Positions 6,501 through 12,561 of a stretch of DNA of 12,561 nucleotides are shown in pieces. Below the pieces are notes generated by a model. That model saw nothing but the letters and a program-made list of their open reading frames with translations, did not search any database and was not told where the DNA came from. The DNA lies in NCBI GenBank assembly GCA_025201865.1, contig MU603162.1, positions 1,978 through 14,538 on the forward strand, in the 5' to 3' direction. This stretch comes from Ramicandelaber brevisporus. Its lineage: Eukaryota > Kickxellomycota > Ramicandelaberales > Ramicandelaberaceae. Every line of letters begins with the position of its first letter. Within the stretch, counting starts at the first letter, position 1. A program made the translations under genes and the position numbers.

Positions 6501-9500
6501 AAACTAAACTGGAGGTTTCACAAACACCTTCAATCACATCAAATATAGCATTCCATCCACGGGTAATCGAATGTCCTGCAGTTTCCAACACAGAATGAAG
6601 TGCATTGAGCGCGGCACGCTGAACATCAGGAACTCTGATTCGTGGAATGACGACTGGGTTTGTTCCTGTTGTTCCTGTTGTTCCTGTTGCTGATGCTGTT
6701 GTTGAGGTGATATCTGATGATTCTGATTGTTCAGGTACAATAACCAAGAATGACAAAGGTCTCAGCACTTTACGCTGAATTTCACGAGCTTCAGCATCAG
6801 CTTGATAATCGCCTCTGTGATGTAAATATTCAATAGCATGGATTACAACATCGGTTATAGCTTCACAGCTCATCATACGAAGTGACATTGGCGTATTTGC
6901 AAATGTGGCCACATCTAACAAATGATCAACAACAAGAGTCCATACACTGCTATTTCCATTAGAGCCTGAGTTGCTATCAGCTGTGATAACCAACGGGAGA
7001 TTATCGATGGTTAATGCACGAATTACTTCGATAGCAAAACTTGATCTTCCCTCTGTTATCATACTATCAGATGCAGAATTAGATGAAGATGATGAAGATG
7101 AAGATGAAAAGAGAGGAAGTCTGCGAGGAATGATGCTTGATCTGCTGCGCATTTGAGATATAAAGTCAGCGTTCAAAATAAGGTCACTGTCAATTCTGGC
7201 AGGCATTCCAGAAGCCAAATCAGCCGACAGTAAACAAAGTGCACGACATAACCAAATGAATGCAGACAACTGCATGAATCGAGAATGTGCCAAAAACTGT
7301 CTGATGCAATGAACAGTGTCTCGATAGTCTTGCAGTGGAGTGGTTGTAACTGTTGATGGTGGAGAAGTGGCTGTGATGGCAGATGAGCCGAGTGCAGTTG
7401 CAATGCCAGTTGACACAGGAGTGCGCAGAGGTGAGAATAGGAGGGGATTTCCAGTACCTGCGCACACCACATCATAACTGTTGCTATCCTGATACACTGG
7501 AATAATGGCTGTAGTTTGCTTGGTTAGACTGGCGCTGTTCATTAGTTCATCCGTTTGCTGGACAGCTGCAACTGTTAAAAACCACATTGGTCCAAGGACA
7601 CTGGCGAGATACTGTGCCAATCCAAGCAATACTCTAAAGCACGCAATGCTACGCTGCGTGAAAGGAGCAGCCTGTTGCAAACTGGGCATAATCAATGCAC
7701 CACCAACTCCTGAGCCAGATACCTGCTGCTGTTGATGCTGTTGATGCTGTTGCTGTTGAGCTGCAGAGGCATGAGGGGATGAGCCGGATGGGAAAATGTG
7801 TCTGCAGAGTGTAGTCAAGAATGCATTTCGAGCCTCAACGTGTCCAACTGCGCCGCAAACTGCAGTCATTTGTTGATATGCACGCAATGTTGCAATGAAC
7901 AAGTCATCGTCAAGACTAACATTCAAATAGAATGAAAATGCCGCATATAGTCCAGGCCACACTGTATCTGCCATTGCGCGAGATAGATGCAGTGAATACC
8001 GAGGCAGATCATCCGGATGGGTATCTGAAGTGCCATCTACAAACGATGTCCGCAACCGATGGAGTGAATACGCTGGAGGCAGAGTGGACTTGTTGGCCGA
8101 TTGGTCTGCTCCGGCTGTGGCAAATGATGATGGGTCAACTTCGACAGTCTCTGTAGCCTGGGGCAGAATGCACATCGCCAAGCCTTCAGCCAGTGCAGTC
8201 AAGCAAATGTGTGACAAATAAAACAGATACGTTTCGGACACAGTTGGTGGATCCGACTTGTCAAGCTGATCTAGGCATTGTATACGCATTCGAGAACCAG
8301 TAACACTGACTATGGAATCAGCACTCGATCCGCTCTCGCCTGATGAGTCTGAGGATGACAGAGCAGCACCGAGTGACTGAGGAGATGATTCCTGCCGGCT
8401 GGACCCAATAGGCAGAAGAGCCGATATGCCGCTTCTGATGCTAAATGTACCCTCACGTCCCGACAGGATGCTCGGCTCACGTACCGATGGAGCCGCTGCT
8501 GATGACGAGGTGTTGGATGATGCTAATGGTGAGGATGAGGAGCCAAAGCTACTGCCACGAACCATACTCGGTCGTTCTGATGCCAAACGTCCAATGGCAG
8601 CAACCATGTCACGGATAGCCATTGGTGGAGAAATGTTTCGACTGTTTGGCGTGCTTGACCTTGAAGGAGTGGTTGGAGTGCCTGGCTGATGTGACATTGC
8701 AGCGGCGGATGATTTGGGAGTTGCTGGAGGAGTTGTGCGGCCAGCTGAAGCAGAACTTTTGAAGTCATACAGCTTGAACAGAGCACGGCTGAGAGATACA
8801 TTTGTGCAAATTGACTTGAATGCTTCGAGCGCAAGCGTTCTCTGCCATGGCAAGTTATCTGGTTCGGCAAGCTTAGTGAGTAGCTGTAAAAAGACTTCGC
8901 ACTCAGTAGTCATGATGCCATGCAGCCGCTCAATCAGCAGTAGTGCGAGTCGGACCAGTCGCACTGCATGAGCATAATCTGAGCGAATGACCGAGAACTG
9001 CTTGATGATTGATGGACACAAGTTCTTGCGAAGTAAATCGGCAAGTTCAGAGTGTTTAATAAACAGGCCGTAGTGATTGGCAATAACAGACTCAATCAAT
9101 TCGAGACCGTCCTTGGCTGCAAGAGACGGAACACTCGTCAAGAATGTAGCAACATTGACTTCGCCATCGGTCAACAAGCACAAATCATTGAGTAGCATGT
9201 ACGCATCTTGTAATGAAGGCAGCATTGCCTCCACGCATCGCATTGGTCGCTGATTATCGCGTGGCACAAATGCTGCTGCATAGTTTCGCTCCTCTTCGCT
9301 GTCGAATGCGGATCCGTCGCTAGCAGTAGATGCCTTTGGCTGGTCATTCCAAGACTCGTGTAGCAATCTATCTTCAGCGCTAACTTTGTCAAAAATGTGA
9401 GCAACAATTTGACGGCACGTGGCAGATGCGGTGCCGTGAACAATGGCTGTCATTCCACCAGCTGCCGCACTGCCACTTCCGCCACCACCTGCAGCACCGC

Positions 9501-9978
9501 CAGATTGCATAGACTGGGCCGTCTGCTGCTGCAGATTCAGACACAATGCCACAATATCAGCCACAACGTCACCGTGCAGCGAGTCATACAATGTAACCAG
9601 CGGCAGCAACGCCTGCAACGTTCTTAACTGAATATCTGTAGCCAGCGGCAGCACATTCTGCAGTGCCCGCACCACCTTCTCGACTGACTTGATGGGAATC
9701 GCTGTATGCGCCGTCAGCCTCTGAATCAGAGAGACTGCGATCGACGCCAGTTTGGGAACGCGCGTGTCACACGCAAGGAAGAATGGCTTGAGCGTCTCAT
9801 CGGCCACCTGCTGACTGCTGGAGAGCTCTGCCGCAAGTTCAGACGCAGTTTTGGACTTGTGCTGCCGCAGATTGGCCAGCACCCGTTCGCAGGCATCCTT
9901 GATTTCAGGAAACTTGCGACGAGCTTCGGTTGACAATGCGACGAGGTCAGCTTGCAGCTGTCCTGCCAGAGAGCTCAT
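3532..9978 (-). CDS. MON2: MON2 homologue, Sec7/BIG-related Golgi-endosome trafficking scaffold
   Basis: This 2148-residue protein matches the Mon2 family along its length. Residues 1-200 form the DCB region (opening with LQADLVALSTEARRKFPEIK). The HUS region at about 255-405 includes the box around NDLCLLTDGE and GLELIESVIANHYGLF, then CPSIIKQFS and TECEVFLQLL. QLDKSDPPTVSE at 571-582 is the next family block, and the C-terminal domain (VLRQLTAIK, FLVKLYPVLCDAIL) ends near 2134. Mon2 proteins lack the Sec7 exchange domain and work with the Neo1 flippase/Dop1 at Golgi and endosome membranes. Most is alpha-solenoid helix. It is longer than yeast or human Mon2 (about 1640-1720 residues) because of low-complexity inserts: Gly/Ala at 158-175, Ser/Thr-Pro at 405-560, Gln/His near 740-755, poly-Ser near 960 and 1890, and a terminal poly-Ser. 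The start has A at -3 and begins at the conserved N-terminus. No intron is visible. Confidence 0.95.
3539..3568 (-). repeat. GAT microsatellite encoding the C-terminal poly-Ser of MON2
   Basis: Ten perfect GAT units lie at the very end of the MON2 frame, where on the minus strand they are read as consecutive TCA serine codons before a final TCC, His and stop. The conserved C-terminal domain ends just before, so length changes here should be tolerated. Confidence 0.9.
6659..6687 (-). repeat. 9-base tandem repeat encoding Thr-Gly-Thr in MON2
   Basis: Three copies of GTTGTTCCT in succession encode a repeating Thr-Gly-Thr segment inside a Thr/Ser-rich, probably disordered loop between helical parts of the MON2 scaffold. 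Confidence 0.75.
7082..7115 (-). repeat. GAT/GAA repeat encoding poly-Ser in MON2
   Basis: An imperfect GATGAA-type repeat encodes a run of nine or more serines near residue 960, one of the low-complexity loops that make this MON2 longer than usual. Confidence 0.7.
7720..7760 (-). repeat. CTG/TTG repeat encoding a Gln/His tract in MON2
   Basis: An imperfect CTG/TTG/ATG run is read on the minus strand as Gln codons interrupted by His (QQQQHQQHQQQQ), near residues 740-755. It is followed by a Gly/Ser stretch and probably forms a flexible loop. Confidence 0.75.
8623..8739 (-). other. Ser/Thr-Pro cluster in the MON2 linker after the HUS region
   Basis: Residues 414-452 hold six Thr-Pro or Ser-Pro pairs (Thr416, Thr420, Thr434, Thr437, Thr443, Ser450) in 35 residues, and Thr437 is followed by Pro-Ser-Arg, the minimal CDK-type S/T-P-x-K/R pattern. 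The segment lies in a disordered Ser-rich linker of about 150 residues between conserved blocks. Phosphoregulation by proline-directed kinases is an inference. Confidence 0.5.
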
Positions 9979-10709
9979 CTTGCTGAAGGATAAAAAAGAA
10001 AAAGAAAAAGAGAGAGAATAGGAAACTGTGGATCAAATACGTGTTTGGAAATGAGCTGTACAGAGAGATGTGCCCCCGAGAAGAAAGCGGAATGAAAATC
10101 GACTGTGATGTAGTGTAGTGTAGCGTAGAATGGATGGATGGATAAGTGAGTGAACGGATGAATAAAGCGACACCAACAACAATGACAGCAGCGGCAGACA
10201 GCCTCGAATCCCCTCATTCCTCCATTCCTCCATCATCCTTTTTATCTCTCCCTCTCCACAGAGTTCCCTGATTGCACGCATTGGCTCTTGCTCTGCTCGC
10301 CGATGAAACGTGGCGCGGCATGGTGCGATGTTGTCAATGTTGCTTCGTTCTCCAAGCGGTGTTCTCAACTTGATGGTGTGTACGCTCAAAAATAGGAACA
10401 CGGACTCACCGGTGCGACCTGGCCAATCGCTGACCATTGTCTTAATTTCGACAACTCCGAATAAGAACTCAGGAACGGTGGCCCCGACTGCAGAAAAATT
10501 AATCGAACACTCTTTTTTTGCTTGCTGGCGGACGTGACAGTGTGAGGCGACAGCTTCGACTCATCATCCGTAGACACAGACTCATACACAGACTCATACA
10601 CAGACTCATACACAGACTCATACACACTCTTTCTTTCTTTCTTCGACAAAAAGGAACACACTGGCCTGGCCAACAGCGACGTCAAAAAGAAGGCCACTTT
10701 CCTAGCGAA
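9979..10709. promoter_or_regulatory. Divergent promoter region between MON2 homologue and metallopeptidase gene
   Basis: This 731-base region drives both flanking genes. On the MON2 side the leader is strongly pyrimidine-rich on the minus strand (9986-10020) and ends CTTCAGCAAG before the ATG. The centre has TAG-rich and GGAT repeats (about 10107-10143), a CT-rich stretch ending CACAG at 10261, an ATTGG at about 10279 and a CCAAT at about 10423. The protease side has the 12-base repeat at 10576-10623, a CTTT-rich run and then the start codon. Open frames here (for example 10033-10437 on -) show no domain or signal and are not called. Confidence 0.55.
10576..10623. repeat. 12-base tandem repeat (ACAGACTCATAC), four copies
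   Basis: Four perfect copies of ACAGACTCATAC lie 87-134 bases upstream of the metallopeptidase start codon. In the frame of that gene they would read as a repeating Arg-Leu-Ile-His, but the signal peptide begins downstream, so they are most likely promoter or 5' leader sequence. Confidence 0.85.
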
Positions 10710-12356
10710 ATGACGCTACTATGGGCAGCTGCACTGGCAGCACTCCTACTGAATAGCAGCGGATGCAGCGGTGTGAGTACTGTTGCTGCTAATCAGCGCT
10801 TTGATCTGGATCGGAAAAGCGGCGTCTACCACCCAGTCTCCTCTTCCGCTTTGACAGCGTCTCCGCAGCTTGAGCGACATCAGCGCGCAGCCAGTGCCCA
10901 AAAAGAGGTCTTCAGCACATCATCAAATGCCGGCCCAGGTCGAACAATCACCTATCAACTCGACTGTGTATCCGGCGACTCTCGATGTGACAACGTTGAC
11001 AAGGCTCTTGATAGTGCGACACGCCGGCTAGAGTCCATCTTCAGTCTGAGAGCACCCATTCTCGTTCAGGCGAAGTTTCACAGTTTCTGCACAGATAACA
11101 ACAGCTGCGGCAACTCCGCGAGCACAAACGGTACGGTCGGCTGGGCATATCCAGCATCGCAGTGGACGCTCGGCTGTTTGGAAGGTGTTGACTCCAAGTA
11201 CCTGTACCCACAGTCGTTAGCGAAGCAGCTGTCTCCGAAGGATCTCGAGTGGAACAAGGCTGACATCGTTGCAGAGTTCAATTCAGATTTGGCATCAGAT
11301 GTATACTGGTTCAAATCAGATACTCCCATTAAACGAGGACAAGTCGACATTGAATACATGTTTGTGCACGAGCTGATGCACGGCCTCGGCTACACTTCTT
11401 CACTTGGTGCTCAGCTGTTGTTGCCTCAGAATCGGCCTCTACTCGTACCCCCAATGTCACCCACAGATTTGCGACTGGTGATGCCAAACTTGCAGCTGGT
11501 GCAGAATGTTAATACTCAGGTGGTCAGCATCAGTGGTGTCTCGACGCCGTTTATCTTCGACAGGTTCCTGGCTATTGATCCAACTCTAATTCCTGGACTC
11601 AGCTCGGCATCCTTTGTATCGAAACAATCAAATCCTCTAAAGGCCGACATGCTTTACCCACTCGATCAGCTGTACGACATCTTCTACGGCACAAACGCTG
11701 GCAGTGGCAATCAGACGCTCTGTCTGACAGACTCTCCACCATCATGGGCACGCACTTTGCTTGCCTCCAACGATATTTCCACTTTGAGCAAACTTCTCTT
11801 CACGGCCGGCACCACACCTCGAGCTATGAGACTATTGGTCCCATCTAATCTCACGTCAAACACCAGTATGTCTTCTCTCCAGATTGGCGTAATGGACCGC
11901 AGCACGTCTTCTCTCATCCTGTCAACGCAGCCACTCCCGGATGGTTCCTTTGCTGATGGCTCATCAATCGTACATGTCGACTCAGACACCTACAGAGGAA
12001 CAGCCGAATTCTTGATGATGCCATCGGCACCGCTCGGCAATTCCATGGAAATGCTCGTCCAGCAAGGCAACAACAACAAAGCCGACGCCTTGCCAATCGG
12101 TCCATTGACGCTCAGGCTATTTGCCGGCATGGGGTACACACTCAAACCAGCAGAAGCCTCTCCAAGGAAATCAACCGTTCAGAGCGGTGCGACATGCACC
12201 GTCTCCAACGGAGGATGCCCAAACGCTGGATCTAATTCAGCACCACGACGACCAAACAATGCCTCCCATTCTACCGCACTCTCCCTCCTCCCTACTTCGC
12301 CTTTCTTACTTTTGTCTTCTTCTGTAGTCTTCTCATTGTTACATTGCTTAATTTAA
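10710..12356 (+). CDS. Secreted, probably GPI-anchored zincin-type metallopeptidase-like protein
   Basis: This 548-residue protein starts with a signal peptide (MTLLWAAALAALLL, to about residue 21). The catalytic-type motif HELMHGLGY is at 220-228: His220 and His224 would bind zinc and Glu221 would be the base. The block before it (LYPQSLAKQL, ADIVAEFNSD, DIEYMFV) and the later FIFDRFL (281-287) and GPLTLRLFAGMGY (464-476) recur in secreted HExxHGLG proteins of zygomycetes and bacteria, as I recall the family. Position 230 after the Gly is Ser rather than the His/Asp of metzincins. Eight cysteines remain in the predicted mature chain, with several Asn sequons (130, 334, 380, 384, 517). The end has a Cys/Gly/Asn/Ser-rich spacer and a hydrophobic tail at 523-548 with no basic cytoplasmic residues, as in GPI signals. 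The frame extends upstream to 10518 only through a tandem repeat; this ATG has G at -3. Substrate unknown; no intron needed. Confidence 0.82.
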   Translation: MTLLWAAALAALLLNSSGCSGVSTVAANQRFDLDRKSGVYHPVSSSALTASPQLERHQRAASAQKEVFSTSSNAGPGRTITYQLDCVSGDSRCDNVDKALDSATRRLESIFSLRAPILVQAKFHSFCTDNNSCGNSASTNGTVGWAYPASQWTLGCLEGVDSKYLYPQSLAKQLSPKDLEWNKADIVAEFNSDLASDVYWFKSDTPIKRGQVDIEYMFVHELMHGLGYTSSLGAQLLLPQNRPLLVPPMSPTDLRLVMPNLQLVQNVNTQVVSISGVSTPFIFDRFLAIDPTLIPGLSSASFVSKQSNPLKADMLYPLDQLYDIFYGTNAGSGNQTLCLTDSPPSWARTLLASNDISTLSKLLFTAGTTPRAMRLLVPSNLTSNTSMSSLQIGVMDRSTSSLILSTQPLPDGSFADGSSIVHVDSDTYRGTAEFLMMPSAPLGNSMEMLVQQGNNNKADALPIGPLTLRLFAGMGYTLKPAEASPRKSTVQSGATCTVSNGGCPNAGSNSAPRRPNNASHSTALSLLPTSPFLLLSSSVVFSLLHCLI

Positions 12357-12561
12357 ATTTTACCTATCCCATTTTGGTACAAATATCTTTTGAAGCCAGA
12401 AGCGAGATCCGATGATCGCCAAGACTCGATGCTGGAACAAACGTGGCACAGCGATGAAGGGAAAGTCGAAAGCTGGGGATGTTGCTGCCAAGTCAGAATT
12501 GAAGCAGCGGTGCGCTGATTGGGCGGATTGAGCGGCGAATGCCAAGAAGTGTGGGTGCGTC
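12357..12561. other. Downstream region at the window edge, no supported gene
   Basis: An AT-rich stretch directly after the protease stop (about 12351-12362) may belong to its 3' untranslated region. Beyond it, a minus-strand frame is open from the window edge to 12360 and a 39-codon Lys-rich plus frame starts at 12412, but neither shows a recognisable domain. A neighbouring gene may begin past the edge; nothing can be stated from these bases. Confidence 0.5.

Noticed and set aside
10033-10437. 134-codon minus frame in the divergent promoter region
   Set aside because: No recognisable domain, composition follows local repeats, and it overlaps the likely MON2 promoter and leader.
10518-10709. 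Upstream extension of the metallopeptidase frame with Arg-Leu-Ile-His repeats
   Set aside because: It would place the clear signal peptide inside the protein; the Met at 10710 immediately before the hydrophobic core is the better start.
12412-12531. Short Lys-rich plus frame and an edge-open minus frame near the window end
   Set aside because: Too short, no family match and cut by the window edge; cannot be told from chance.
1-12561. Possible gene cluster, mobile element or CRISPR system
   Set aside because: The four genes have unrelated roles, repeats are short simple sequence without spacers, and no transposase, integrase, terminal inverted repeat or target duplication is visible.

Overview
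The window looks like nuclear DNA from an intron-poor eukaryote, most likely an early-diverging (zygomycete-grade) fungus. The main reasons are a complete MON2-type trafficking protein encoded in one uninterrupted reading frame of about 6.4 kb, secreted proteins with eukaryotic signal peptides and a probable GPI-anchor signal, Kozak-type start contexts without Shine-Dalgarno sites, microsatellite-rich intergenic DNA, and an AATAAA hexamer at one gene end. A Kickxellomycotina-like source is only a weak guess from low intron density and protein style; no marker gene in the window fixes the taxon.

Layout: 1-722 is non-coding, with a long homopyrimidine tract, and leads into a small secreted beta/gamma-crystallin-like protein (723-1103, +). 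It is convergent with an FMN-dependent old yellow enzyme of the YqjM type carrying a long low-complexity N-terminal extension (1396-3153, -). A 378-bp spacer separates that gene from the tail-to-head upstream MON2 homologue (3532-9978, -), a giant HEAT-repeat scaffold of the Golgi/endosome with DCB and HUS regions and several low-complexity insertions. A 731-bp divergent promoter region with a 12-bp tandem repeat follows, then a secreted, probably GPI-anchored zinc metallopeptidase-like protein (10710-12356, +). The last 205 bases hold no gene I can support.

The four genes do not form a pathway: trafficking scaffold, redox enzyme and two secreted or surface proteins sit side by side as is normal in a compact fungal genome. 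I see no mobile element, CRISPR array, rRNA or tRNA, and no convincing new multi-gene system. The points most worth checking are the unusual zinc-site motif of the protease, the Trp-rich crystallin-like secreted protein, the acidic-Cys insertion and N-terminal extension in the oxidoreductase, and the polyadenylation hexamer fused to the MON2 stop codon.
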